Shown piece after piece: positions 12,901 through 27,900 of a stretch of DNA of 64,000 bases. Within the stretch, counting starts at the first letter, position 1; each line of letters opens with the position of its first letter. Origin of the DNA: Corbicula japonica (Eukaryota > Mollusca > Bivalvia > Venerida > Cyrenidae); the NCBI GenBank assembly GCA_038501625.1, contig JAZAYU010000005.1, positions 1,178,001 to 1,242,000 of the forward strand, written 5' to 3'. A model generated the notes under the pieces. The model was not told the origin of the DNA and ran no database searches. It worked only from the letters and a program-made list of their open reading frames with translations. The translations under genes were made by a program, and so were the position numbers.

Positions 12901-15900
12901 ATTCAATAATGGGTATTTTTTCCTCTTTTAGTAGGAACTATTTAACGAGGCCTTCCCCTCAGAAAATTTCTTTAAAACCATGCAGTTTTTCCCAAACAAC
13001 ATCTTTCTATATGGGCTGGAGATTATAAAATTGAGATTTGAAACCAACCTCAATCTCAAGCATCTGACAGGTCGCCATTTCAGCCAATCAGATGCTTGAG
13101 ATTTGAGACTGGTTTCCATTCTCATTTTTATAACCTTGGGAAGAGTGTTTTTCAATTCCCCTTTAGAGAAGAAATCACGCTATTTTCCCCAAAATAGCAG
13201 TGAAAAAAAAGCCCTGAATAAACTAGCATCTTGAAACATAACTTACATGCCACCAGCAGGAGTCTGTGACACTCAACTTGCTCAGCTGACCCAGCAAACT
13301 GTGAGTCCCCGGTACAACACTTGTTGAGGGCATTACTGGTCTGCATGATCACGCTCTGCTCCTGACTCACGAGTTCCTGTAACTCCTGAAGACAGAAACG
13401 AGAGGCACTCTTTTCAGAGCACACACTATCACAAGTAATGATTCAATAAAGGTGTGAATGACAATCATGTTTAGTGGATATAGAGGACATTTTTTACCAG
13501 TGTAGAAATATATTTTAGAAGAGAAAATCACAATTCACAAGTGAAATAATCATGTATTTCTATTTTCTCCAGTAATGTGAATCACAATAATTTTTATTTT
13601 GTCAATTTTCATAACTTTGATGTAATTAATACATGATGTGACTGGTTAACTTGATTTGTTTTTTAGAAAGGCCTGTAAAGAAGTGCTGTCAAATCAATCC
13701 AGGGGTTTTATTTGACCCGGGAGATGACCCTTTGACCCTTTAGCTGAAGGGTAATTTTTTCATTAAATTTGGGGTATTTTTGGCTTATAATTGAGAGAAA
13801 CCCTTAAAAATTGACAAAATGACCCTTGAGATTCAGCAGCAAAAGGAACCCCTGTCAATCAATGAAATCGTTACTCCATTTTTATGACTTTTTATGGCAT
13901 GGACAAACAGTTTAGATCCAGATTAGGCAAAACATATCTGCCCTCAGTATCTATACTGTTCACTTTTTGATTAATGAAGTCATTTCTGACTACCGTAATT
14001 GTTTGAATATAAGCCGCACTTTTCCCCCAGAATTTGGAGGTAAAAAGTAGGGGGTGCGGCTAATACACAGGTTAGGCTGCTTATACATTTTATTAAAGTC
14101 ATTTTCATCTGTTCTATCATGTTTGGGGGCAGTGCGGCTTATACATGAGTGCGGCTTATATTCGAACAATGACGGTAAGAAGATGGCAGTGTAGATCATG
14201 ATTTAACTGATGGCACAGATGTATCAGTAGATCTGGATCTACACTGTTCCCACATGCAATAAATCACATATATATGAAATGAAATGTTAAAGAAGTGCTG
14301 TTAAATCAATCAAATTAAAAATTTCATCAACAGTGGCACTGGGCGATTTTTAGCTTACAAGAATTCTAGATTAGCCAGAAACATTACCATTTGAGATGTA
14401 CAGTAAAACCCAAGTGTTAAGACCACTTCTGGAGTGAGGCATAAGTGGTCATTTTAATCAGGTAGTCTTTATTTTGAGGTGTAAAATTGTGCAAACTGTC
14501 ACAAGAGGCATTGAAATGGTGATTTTTTTTATTATTGCAGTAGTCTTTATTTCCAGGTGGTCTTAATCCCTTAACTCCACACAGTTTAATGCACGTGAGA
14601 CCAGTGTAGATCCAGATCAGCTGCCACATCCATACCTTTTGATCTGGATCTGCACTGGTCACTTATTGGGCAGAAATAACCTAATGAATTGAAATGGAAA
14701 CAGTGTAGATCCTGATCAGACCACACTTACGGAGTCAAGGGTTATTATACAATAAGCAGTTTTATTGTATTTCAAACATACCTTGATTCTTTCTTGCAGT
14801 GTTTTCTTCTCTACCTCAGGTGGCAACACAGTCGGCATCTTGATATTTTCCTCCTTCACATCTTCCGTACAATAGTGACTGTTACGAACTATACGCTGAG
14901 TACCTGACGGAAGTTCTTGACTTTGCCTGCAACAAAAATTTCAAATGTCTATGTGATGCTTCCTTAACTCTTTACTCCATATATATTTTGGTACAGGTTT
15001 TATCACTTGTGCAACCAAAGTAGATACAGATCAGCTGGCACATCAGTGTATGTATTTTATTTAATTCTTAAATTTATGAAGTGCATGTCTATGGAAATGA
15101 TTTTAATTCTGTCTAGAGAAACAACAATTTTATTATGTCTATGGAAACAACAGTTTAACCCTGCACACATCCGGCAACAATATTATTATTAACGAAGTTT
15201 TATGTCTGGATATGTGTTCGGATCGTTCAACGCATATCCAGATCCCAATTTCGGTATCCATTGACATACCTACTTACAAGTAATTTAGTCAAAAATATTA
15301 ACAATAAAAAAGATAATAAACATAATAAAGTTTGAATGTAAATCACTAAAACTAATTGTTGAAACTTAATGTTAGTTCTACATTGCAGCAAACAGATGTA
15401 TTAAGACAGGGAGGGATAAGAAAAATTAAAACAGCGACAGTTATGCTTATCAAATGACCCCGAATAGGTTTTCATCAAGATGAACTTAAGTTTTTCTAAC
15501 TCACAACATCCAGGTGAAAGCATATATATACAACACTTTACCCCCGTGAATAGGCCTTTTATTACATGGACAACAAATGTAATAAATCCAGATCAGACAG
15601 CACATCTGTGCCATCTAATCAGGATCGACACTTTTATTCTTCTTTGTCAGAAAAAACCTTACGAAAAAGCAAACTGAATAGATTCTGGATCTACACTGGT
15701 CACACATGTGAAAAAAGGTGCGTCCATGGAGAAAAGGGTTAAAGAAGTGATGGTTTGATTATGGTGACTGACTAGGATAACTTATTTTCAGTTATCTATT
15801 AGTTGCAATTTTTCTAATTATTGTATTCACAGCAGGTTTTCAAATACTTATTAACAGCAATGCCTTATCTCTGTTCTGACTTAAAATTTTAAGCAATTTA

Positions 15901-18900
15901 TTAAAACTTTACTTCAAAGATACATCTTTATCACCTAGGCGAAAAGTGAAGATCTAGATCTACCAGCACATTCATGCCGTCTGATCAGGATCTTCACTGT
16001 TCGCATTTGAATTTATTGTAATAAATCACACCAAGAAGCGAACAGTGCAGATGCACACATCTGTGCCGTCTGACCTGTATTTACGCTGGTCTCTTATGTG
16101 ATTAAAGTGAATAAAGGGTATATAGTTTTCTGAAATTAAAATCAATTAACCCTTTCCTCCACAGATACAACTTGATTGCGTGGCCGAACAGTTCCAGATC
16201 AGCAGGCACATCCGTACCGTCTGATTAGGATCTAAACTGTTCGCTTTTTTATTCACTAGGTTATTTCTGACCAAAATGCGACCAGCGCTGATCCTGATCA
16301 GAAGGCACGGATGTGCTGGCTGATCTGGATCTACACTGGTCGCACATGCGTAAAAGGCAAATATATGGAGGAAAGGGTTAAACTAGACTGAATAGTGATT
16401 CAAGTCTTTTCAATGCCTGCCCCAATTTCTCTGACAAGCATCTACATGTAAAGCAGGACAATAGGACAATATTTTCCCTTTACTCCATTAACACACATTT
16501 TAACCTGAGTGCCACTAGTGTAGATTCGGATCAACTAGTACCTCCATTCTGTAAGATCTGGATCTGCACTAGTGGCATATTGGTAAGAAATAACCTAATC
16601 AATCTAAAAGCACTGTATAAATCCTGATTAGACAGCATGGATGTGCCAGCTGATCTGGATCTATACTGTTCTCCCACGCAATAAAGGTGTACCTATGGAG
16701 TAAAGGGTTATATACAGAAACGCCAGGACATTACACAGAGCTGCCACCATAAAGCATCTAGCAAAATGAGCCTTACTGTTTTCTGAAATCTACAGTGGTG
16801 ATAATCCTGGTCTCTCTGCAATAATGGGGTAGCATGTTAGATGTACATTGTCAACAGATCTAGGCCAACTTGTTTATGTATATACATGATAGAAGTTAAG
16901 ATTTATATGAACATACATTATCTATGAAGCTAATTTTAACAAGACACTAGCAAGTAATATCGTCCATCATATCATTTTCCGTCTCGGTGAATTGTTCGGA
17001 CAGTTCTGTCTGTTTTTCTTCAGAACTAGAGCTTGAATCACTCTCTGTGCTCAAGTTATCGTTGAACTGCACTTTCTTCAAAGACGCTTATATTTGCATA
17101 CATGATAGAAGCTAAGTTTTATATGAACATACATTATCTATGAAGCTGAATTTAAAAAGATGCTAGCAAGTAAAACCTGTGATAAAGACCATCTTTACTA
17201 AGAGAAACTTAATATAAAGATCACTTTCAGGGCTTTTGAAGCTATTTCTATAAATATCATCCCTTTTGTTCCCAAGGGGGTGGCCCTTTTCACAAGTTTT
17301 ATTCCAACACTTAAATGAACATGTTTTATGAAATCAGCCTTTTCCCAAAAAGGTATGATATGAAGTTATAGCGTTAACAAAACTTGAGAATGGACTAAAG
17401 CCTTAACTCCATAATCTTTTTATCTCATGGGCAACAAATGTAGATCCAGATCAGCAAAAAAAGCCATTCTGTCCGATTTAAATCTACTCTGTTCACTTCT
17501 GGTAAAAAAATAACATAATGAATCTAAAAGCTAACAGTACAGATCCTTATATAAATCAGACAGCATGAATGCGCCAGCTGATCTGGATCTCCCATTTTCA
17601 CCTATTTAAATTCATGTCTAAGGAGTTAAGGTTTAAAGGATAATAAAATTAATAATAGGATGCATTTTAATGGGTTGCAAACTAAGATGATGAATAATTA
17701 GGACCAAAACAGTTAAAACACAAACAGAACTTCAAACTAGATGCAAGTACTGTAAAGGCTAAAACAAGATACCGATGTTTCCCTCACCTGGCTGACCTTA
17801 CAATACAAGAGAAAAATTAATCCTTATCTCCATGAGCAAACTGTGAAGATCTACATCAGCCAGCACACCAATGCCATCAGATCTGGATCTAAAGCTTGTT
17901 TCTTTGTCAGAAATAACCTTATAAATTCAGGGTATTTTTCAACCATTTTGGGCATATGACCCATTACCATGGTATTTTTGCTTTATTTTACAAAAGATTT
18001 GGAATTTGCATGGAAAGTGTAGATCCTGATCTGACAGCACACGTGGCTGCCCACGAAATAAAACTCTTATCTATGGTGTAAAGCATTAATGTTCCATTTG
18101 GTTCTTGTTTACTTCTATTATCAATTGCAAAAAAGGCTGATCTGGTCAGCTATTTTTTAGGCCTCCTAAAGGAAACATCAGTTTTTTATACCTAAGCAGT
18201 CTGCATGATAACATTCCACCCACACCAGTGGCATGAACATTTTTGTGTAACCTGACACATTTGTTTACATACCTTTCACTCCTGTACATGGAGACGCTAT
18301 ACGCCAGACCGTCACTTTTGGCCCTCATCTGAACCCCATTGTCTTTAGACTGAGGTGGCATGGTTTTTGGACGCATCTGTACTGGCTCTTCGGCAGGCTG
18401 TATGATTCCTTCACTCGTGGCATTCATGTAACTTTTCCTCTTTCGCTGCAACACAACCAAGGAAGTCCAACATATTTGAATAAATGGAAAATATAAAAGA
18501 GAAAACAGGAAGAATGGGACAAAAACTTTTCTTCTAAAATATTTAGTGAAAAGGGTCATAACTATGTCAAATTACAGTCAAGAGTTATGAAACTTTTCCT
18601 GATAATTGTAATTGTAATATCAGACAACTATGTTAAGTTTCAAAGCTCTATCCCGACTGGTTAACAATAAAGTGACAAGTAACAAAAGCAAGCAGTGTAG
18701 ATCCTGATCAGACAGCATGGATGTGGCAGCTGATCTGGATCTACACTGTTCGCCTATGCAATAAGTCATATATTTGGGTCCTTCCGAGGTAAACTGCAAC
18801 ACCTGGGGTCTATGTTTTATTTCATTCCTTGCACATCATATAAAACACCCAGATGTAAAAGTCATTTTTTACAGTAAAGAGAATACATTGAAGTGATAGA

Positions 18901-21900
18901 ATAAACAATTTCAAAGTATTTACTCAGTGTTTTCTTATTATTTAGACTTTTTTATTTTCGAAACATCCAATATTTTTGGACGTTTTTTGTGACATTTTCT
19001 CCCTACAATTTTGGGTTGTATATTTGACAATGTTGTGTCGCACTTTTCATACTGTTTTTTTGCTCAAACTTAACAAAATATCATGCTTTATTGTTTTATG
19101 ATAAGATTTTTGAAAATTACTTCACAATGGAAGGTTTTAAATGATTTTGAAATATGTTGTTTGGACGTTATCCTGTAGGTCAAAACAAACGGCATATTAT
19201 GGAGGATTTTTATTTTGACTTGAGATTCACTAATACTGGCAAAGCATCAGCAATACGTTTTTTATTCTATTCATTTGCGATTGAAACAATGAATTATCAA
19301 GAAATTTTACTGCTAACATGAGTTTCAAGTATTTGATATTTGCACTACACTTGTCGGTCAAAAAGTTGCGTACATAACTTCTCCCGTAATAACAGCTACC
19401 GAACGGCCACTCCAGTTTTTAAACATTTTGTGTTATACGTCATAAAGTTGTGCACCACGTCAGCAGTTTACACGCTAGTCATTCAAAGTGGGTGGAGAAA
19501 TATCATGGGGAAGTAGTGTCGGTCAATTTTCCATTCAAGGGTTACGTCCGTAACTAAACCATAACACACCTTTGATGCCAATTTGAGCGTTGTAATGTTT
19601 ATTATTGTTTTGATTATGCTTTTTTTGAAAGAGCCTTGTTTTTTGTATGTGTTTAAACCTTTTAAATTGACGGAAATCCAGACCAAAAAACGGACGTAAA
19701 CATTGACAAAACGGATGTAAACATTGACAAAACGGACGTAAACATTGACAAAATTCTGATGGAATGCACCTAATATTTGACCATAAAAAGCAGAGTCAAG
19801 TTAAAAACAATTACATTTTATCATGTAAAAAAAATGTATGATTTTTCCATTTAATTCCTGACTTTACTGATCAGACGTTACTTTGACATGTCTGCATCAA
19901 AATGTCAATACTAACATCCATTTTGACTTGAATGAGGAAAAGAATTATCTTTTATGTTGATTAAATTCAAAATCCTAAGAAATAATCTTTAACAAGTCAT
20001 TTAAAGTTTGATACAGTTTTGTACATAAGTTGTTGAACATACTTTAGTTTAAACAAATTCAAAACTAGGAAAATGTAATGTGTTTGTAATAACGTCCGTA
20101 ACACTTAATAAAATGGTGATTGGGAAAATTATAATATTTATGCCAAAAAAGTTTTAGTTTCATTTGATTAATTTGTTCATTTATAACACCCTCAAAGGTT
20201 GGTTTTGATTACTCTTTCATTCACATAAGGTTTCTATCATGTTTTGCAATGTCAAGAAAACGTCCGTAACAATTTGGTACCTACAAAATAAAACTGAAAT
20301 AATGTGCTTTAATGATTGTAAACTATCTTTACATCTTAAAAATGTGAAAAATAAGTATTTGGTCAATATATTTATGTATAAACTGTAACACAGAAACATA
20401 CTTTTTATTTTGATATGAATGTCACAGTATTGTTGCAGTTTACCTCGGAAGGACCCATATGGAAATTATAAAGGGTTAAAAATCTTACTGGTGTGGGAAA
20501 TGGTTCTTTTTTCCTCATCTGTACATCTGATATATCATCAAACGCTTCATCGAGAAGGTCATCCATTTCTGCCCGATCACAACCCTCCCCCTCACTACTG
20601 TCAGTGCTGTCAAGCCGCTGCTTCTTATAAGTCTGTCCATTCTCCACACTATCCTGCGAGGTGTAACTCCGGGCCCCACTGTAAGCTCGGTTTCTATTGC
20701 CGCTTTCAAAGTCCATGCTATCTTCACTAGTGATACTAGTAGTATCGTCGTGTTTTACTGGAGTCGGCAGTATGCTCTCTCGTCGAACTGATGCCGGTAC
20801 AAAAGCACTCATACTTATATCATCGTCTTCCGTCAAGATCTCCAGATGCGGAGGTTGAGGTTGTTGTTGTCCTGAAGGAGTTCTATTGGTTGAACCCTTG
20901 TAGGATTCTGGAATACTCGATTCCGAACCACTGTTGTACGAGTCGTCAAAAGACTCCTGTGTGTCGGACTGTATGTCTTCCGACGGAGCATCTAAGTCAT
21001 CGGTATCGTCCATCGTATCATTTTCCGTCTCGGTGAATTGTTCGGACAGTTCTGCCTGTTTTTCTTCAGAACTAGAGCTTGAATCACTCTCTGTGCTCAA
21101 GTTATCGTTGAACTGCACTTTCTTCAAAGACGCCGAAGACCCTTGTTTAACAATAGGCCGCTTTTCTTCGGAACATTTCTTCGACACCAAGCGATATATG
21201 CTTGTAGGCTTCTTCCCTTCTGAAGCTAGATTTCTGTTATTTGTTTGCTGTTCTGGTTTGAAATCAAAGGAAGCAGCACCCTCGTCTGAAAGTTCAAATC
21301 CCATGGCTTGTAGCTTTTGATTAAACTCTGTCAAAAGAGCAAGGCAAGGTGTGTGAGGTGAAAGCATGCTGTGATATAAGGTGTGTGCAATAATGATATA
21401 ACCCTTTTCTCCATATATATGCCTGTTATCTCATAGGCTGACAGTGTAGATCAAGATCAACCAGCACATCTGTGCAGTCTGATCTGGATCTACACTGTTC
21501 ACTCCTTGGCCAGAAATATCTTTATAAATGTTAAGACAAAGAGTGTAGATCCAGATCAGCCAGCACATCTGTGCCATCTCATCTGGATCTACAGTGTTCA
21601 CTTCTTAGTCAGACATATCCTAAATAGTCTAAAGGCAAAGTGTAGATCCTGATCAAATGATAAGGATGTGCCAGCAGATCTGGACCGATACTGTTTGCCC
21701 ATACTATAAAGGTGTATCTATGAAGAAAAGGGTGAAGTGCAATAATTGTTAGTAAACAGAACAGAATAAATGCCCTATCAATAATCAGTAATAAATGCAA
21801 AGCATTTGAAAGAATAGGCCCTGTCGCCCTTTCATTTTATGAAATGGCCTCCACCAACCAAATGATGAGATTTTGTTCTTACTTAACTATTGAATTTACC

Positions 21901-24900
21901 TTTGTGTAAAGCAATTGATACACTGTGTTAGTTAAAAGTTAAACAGTAGATTTGAGAATGTACCCCTTCTTGTTATATATCCATTTAAGTCTTTTATGCT
22001 TTTAGTACTGTATACACCTTAATTAGTGAAAACACTTAGCTAGCTGCTATAAACTATTATAGTTTGATCCAACTTATTAGTTATTATAAAGTTTTTACAG
22101 TGATGATATTAAATGAGTTAGCAAAACCAAGAAAACAAAACAATAAACAGCATAAGAGGGATGCACAATACATGATACACTGAAAGTTCACTCCTCTGAC
22201 AAATGAAGTAACCACTTTTTTTCTATTAATTCAAAATTGAAGTTTATAATTTCTAAAGATTTGGTATTTCCTGGATGACATCAGCTCTAAGTTGGGGCGT
22301 GTCACAGGAAAAGGACATTTGACATCAATTCTTGAATAGTTAAGCAGATGACATTACTTATTTATGCATTTCAAGGTAAAAAAATAACATTATTTTGTCA
22401 CAATTTGTCACAAAATCTCTAACAGTTATGAGAAAATAATAGATAATTGTAAATCTTTTCTAAATATAGTTAAAACTCGGACTTCCCGAAAGTTGTAAAA
22501 AAGTGTCAGACATGTTGTCAGACAAGATGTGAAAATCTGTCTGACCGAAACAAATTCTCTCTGACTGAAACATTTAACACATTAATTAAGCGAAACACAG
22601 TATTAAGGGTGTTTGTTTTTTTTTAAGTGGTACGAATTGTCATTATGACGAATACGTAAAATATTTCATTCGGATATCTTCACTCATTTCCCTCAGAACA
22701 GTCTCGAATCAAAACAGCGAGTAAAATTGTAATTAAGCGAGTAAAATTGGAATATGCAGATCAAATTTTTGCCGGACACTCGGTCCTACAACATTGGAAA
22801 TCACATCAGATCAGTCCAAATTTTACCGGACAGGTCCGACAGTCCGGCGACGTTCAGGAAGTCTGAAAACTAAATTGTCAAAAATATGACAGTAGACACA
22901 TTTTTCCATGTGTCAATGGTTCAAATTTTGTATTTTCAAACTTAGAAACTAACCTGCCCTAGCCTTTTCCCTAATGGATGTTTTCTTGTCAGCCCTGGAC
23001 ACTGGCTGGGATACCACTTCAGGGGCTGGGGGAGGACAAGAGGGTTCTACGTTAGGGGTAGGAGCAGGGAGCTCACGATCGTCTTTTAGTACACCGTTGG
23101 TGTAGCGGTTGTTTAGAGCGTTTACTTCTGCCATCCTTTCTTGTCTGATCTTGTCTGCAAGCTGGTCTGTCTTACTGTACTGTACCTAGAAATATTTAGG
23201 ACTTTACAATAATGGTAAAGAATGTTTGGTCAGTAGGGAAAGGGAGGCTTAGGGAGCCTTACCCTCCGAGAAAAATTAATTCTGTCAATGTGTTGTTCTT
23301 ATTTTCAGTTTCTAATTGTGTTTTCACAGTTTCTAGTTGTGTTAAAATTTCACATCGCCTGTACAAGTACAAGATACTAAGTGCTGATGTAACTTTATCC
23401 CATTACAGGGGTTTTCACCGGAAAATCAGGAAGTGGCCCTGGCCTTTCAAACTGGGAAATTTATGTGTGATAATTGTTTATTTTGGGAAATCAAAATTTT
23501 CATTGAAAGTTGGGTAATAGTTTATAAATTTGAATAGTAATAAGTATTTTCAATTTAAATTTAATTTTTTAAAGCACTTAATTTTTCAGGCTTCAATTTT
23601 TATACTCCCCTAAAAGGATTTGGATCAAATTTTCAACATCTTACCAAGCATTTTAGGAGTCTCTGCCACAGTTGGGAAAAAATTCTTTATTTTTGGATTG
23701 GGAAGAGGTCTGTATAAAACCTCACTTATTTAAGGATGAAAAGCCCTGCATTACTGGTGTGTTATTAATCCTTAACTTACATAATTACATGACTTTTATC
23801 CCTAGGGTGAGCAGTGTAGATCCAAATCAGCCAGTATCTTATCTGGATCTACACTGTTCATGACTAAGACAGAAACAAGCTAATGAAGATCCTGTGCTAA
23901 TTAAACAACTCTGCCATCTGATCTGGATCTACACTGTTGGCCGTAATATCTATGGAGTAAAGGAGATAAGATCTATATACCATGGACCATAGGGTTTAAT
24001 TTTTACCTGCTCAAGGATTTTTTGTTGTAGAGATTTGGTAGCACTGCCAACTTTGGTTGTAGGGGAGCCAGTTTTACTGGGAGACCTCACTGGTGATCTA
24101 GCGGGGGAATGATTCACCTTGCTCGGGGACTGAGCAATCTTGACAGGTGACTGGGCCTTCTTCACTGGTGATCTGCAAATATTCTGGTTAATTGTTAGGC
24201 TGCTAAATCAATGTGCGTCTGTAAAAACAAAAGTTGAAAATAGCCATTGTGTACACACTGGTCACGTGATCATCACATTGACCTGTGTACTTTTGCTCAA
24301 AGTACACTGGGATTGGGACTAGTTAGCTTGATGACGTGACGGCTATTTATAGAATGCCTCTAGATCCGCTCTTACATACAGATATAAGACAGTGTTCAAA
24401 AGTCACATTAGACTTAAAATAAGGGATATACAACTCAATATTTCAGGTTATCTGATATGTTTCTAAACTAAATCGACAAAAAATACCATATTTATTCATT
24501 TGTCTACTGTTAATTGATGTAACTACATTGCGGACTGTTAACTCCGCATATGAAGACAAAAATCCTGATTACTATTGTTATGCGTTCCAAAAATCCTGTT
24601 ACAATTGTTATGCGTTCATATGATAGAGGTCTATGTTAGCTTAATGACGTGACCGCTATTTATAGAATGGAAAATAGCTGTAAAATTTAAATTTGATTAT
24701 ACATCTAAATAAGGATAATGCATCATTAACCATTAACCCTGTCCTCCATATTTATATGCCTTTTACGCATGTGCGACCAGTGTAGATCCAGATCAACCGG
24801 CACATCCGTGCCGTCTGATCAGGACCTGCACTGGTCGCATATTGGTCAGAAACATCTAACGGATCAAAAAGTGAACAGTTTAGTTCCTGATCAGATGGCA

Positions 24901-27900
24901 CAAATATGCCGGCTGATCTGGATCTAAACTGTTTGCCCTCGAAATAAAAGTGTATCTATGGATGAAAGGGTAAATGGGAGACCAGTGTAGTTTCTGATCA
25001 AGGTTCTTGATTGTATGCCTTAGGTTAGTTCTGACCAAGAACAATGTAGATCCTGATCAGATGGTATGGATGTGCCAGCTGATCTGGATCAACTCTGTTC
25101 GCAAATGCTGTTTGAAGAACTATATAAAGAAAAGGGTTAAAACAAACATTTATAAGCAAAATTTAAGTTTTAACCCTTTCATCCATATATAAGCATTTTT
25201 ACGCATGGCACATCTGTGCCGCCTGATGAGAAACAGCACTGTTCGCATTTTGGTCAGAGATAACAAATAAAAAAGCGAACAGTTTAGATCCTGATCAGAC
25301 AATTGTGCCGGCTGATCTGGATCTAAACTGTTTGCCCTAGCAATTAAGGTGTATCTATGTAGTAAAGTGTTAAAATAAACATAAGCAAAGTGTCTACCTC
25401 AGGGCTTTTCATCCTTATATAACAGATGCCTATAAAAGGCCTCTTCCCAATCCAAAAATAAAGTATTTTTTCCCAACTGCGGCAGAAATTCTTCCCAAAA
25501 TGCTAGGTAAGATGTACAAAAATGGTTAAAACTCCTCTGAGGGGTGTTTGAAAATTGAAGTATGAAAAATAATGTGCTTAAAAACTTTGATTTAAGTTAA
25601 AAATACCTATTACTATTCAATTTTATGAACTACAACCCATCTTTCAATTAATTTTGTTTTCCCAAAATAAACAATTATCGCGCATAAATTTCCCAATAGG
25701 AAAAGCCATGGCCTTGTCCAAATTTACTGATGAAAAGCCCTGTACCTGTTGTTGGCGGCTGGGGGTGGTCTAGGTGGCAGGCCGATACTTCCTCCGGATG
25801 GTTTACGTCCCATCTGTGCTGCTCTTTCCTGTATGCTCTCCGTGAAACTTTTCTGAGGGGTCAGCCCCTTGTTTGGGGTGCCTGAGGGCTTCCATGTGGC
25901 TCCTTTAGTTGGTGTTACAGATGGTTTCAAACTGATTGTTGCAGGAGCCGGGGAACCAGGGTCAACTTTCTTAATGTTAGTGACCTAGCATGTTGAACAG
26001 AATGCATGTAAAATAAAATTTTCTATACTGCTTTGTGCTGTACTAGAATACATTTGGTGCATGTTAGTCAAGATAAAGAATATATTTCGATCATATCGGG
26101 AACTCACTTTACCATTTACTCCATTAAATTTTATATATTTTTTATATAAAGTGCAAACAGTGTAGATCCACATCAGCTGGCACATCTGTGCTGTCTGATC
26201 AGGATCTACCCTGATCAAGTCTTGGTCAGAAATATTCCTAATTACTGAAAAAGTGTAGATCCTGATCAGATGGCACGGATTAGCTGGCTGATCTGGATCT
26301 ACTACATTGGTCAATGGATAATGCATATATTCCATGAAATAAAGGGTTTAATACTTTATGTTAAAAACTCTCTCACTCAGTTTTGTTTATCGAAGGTGAA
26401 ATACTGCACACATGTGGAAATATCTGGTAGAATTAAACTAATTTTTTACGTCTTACAGGGAATGGCTTAGAGGGAGACTTGGGGGAAATTGTCTTCGAAA
26501 TTTCCTGAACTTCTCTCTCTGCTCAGCCAAGAAAGAAGTTTTCTCTTTACATTTGATAGAGGAAGTTGACTTCTCCCTAGAATTGGAAAAACTTCTCCCT
26601 GTTCTGACAACCTAAGCCAATCCATGTCCCGTCAAAGCTGATTTTAAAATGTTATATTCTTTTTCAGGGATAAATAGAACTAATTTAAGTTTTTTAACAT
26701 ACCTGATTGGCGGATGTCATTGTTTCCCAGGCAGACATCCTGTCCGTCACAGAGTATGCTGTGGGTTCTGATTCACGTGGTGGGTTATTTTTAGCATCCT
26801 GTTGTTTCCAGCTTGCTCGGATATCTGATACAGGTTTATGATCACTAGCGACACCTGAGGTCGGTTCCGAAGTATTGTCCTTGGGCCCTGGTGTAAATGA
26901 CTGCTTTGGGGCCATGGATGCTTTACTAGCTGGCGTGGAAGGAGCTTTGGCTGTCTGCGATACTCTTTGCTCCCAACCTGAAACAAATTGTTGCATTGCC
27001 ATATTATGTTTCTGCTAACTGTCCTTTATAAATGAATCTTATAAAATGACATAGATAGAGAAAACTGAAAATGGCAAATGAAACAGCAATCCATGGATGG
27101 GTGTATCATGATTATTTTATTTTTCAAGGGGATGGCCCCTGTGTATGACCAGACATGGGGCGAATTAGTTTCAAAAGTAATGCATTTAATTAGCATTATT
27201 TGCCAAATTTGTGCATTAAATTAAATTAGCATTACTATATTTTGAGAAAGTAATGCATTAAATTAGCATTATTTCAAAAAGTAATGCATTAAATTAAGCA
27301 TTATTTTATTCACAAGTGAACTTACAATAAATAAAAAGTCAACTGTCAATTTATGTACAAAAAGGATCATCTTCCAAAAAAAAAAATCACCCCAAAGTTT
27401 AATATACAAAGTATCAATCTGAAAGTGTAAAGATCTAAAGTGACACCTCAAGACACTTACAACAAAACTATTCTCAGTACATATATACCCGGTATAATAG
27501 TACAAGTTTAGCTTTGATTTATTGCTGTTTTCACACATTTAGAGTGTGGTATTGACAAGGGACTACACTGCCTACTTATCAAACTAGAATTATCACTGAA
27601 AGTGATTAAATACCCCCACATGTGTGCTTGATAATTAAACTGGGAATGCTTCGAATCAATGGCATAATGTGCCCCACTTTCAATCAAAAGTGTTGTCTTC
27701 TCAGTAGCCACATATACAGCACGTTTCATCACAATATCTCATTCCTTCTAAAGTTATTGAGCAGAAATGGTTTGAGTATGTTAGTAACCTTTAGTGACCT
27801 TTACCTAACTTTTAACAACTGTGTGCCAAAAATTGTTTATATATGTGAAGCTTTTCATGAGAAATCATCCAGAAACATTTTTTCTATTTTTAGTAACAGT

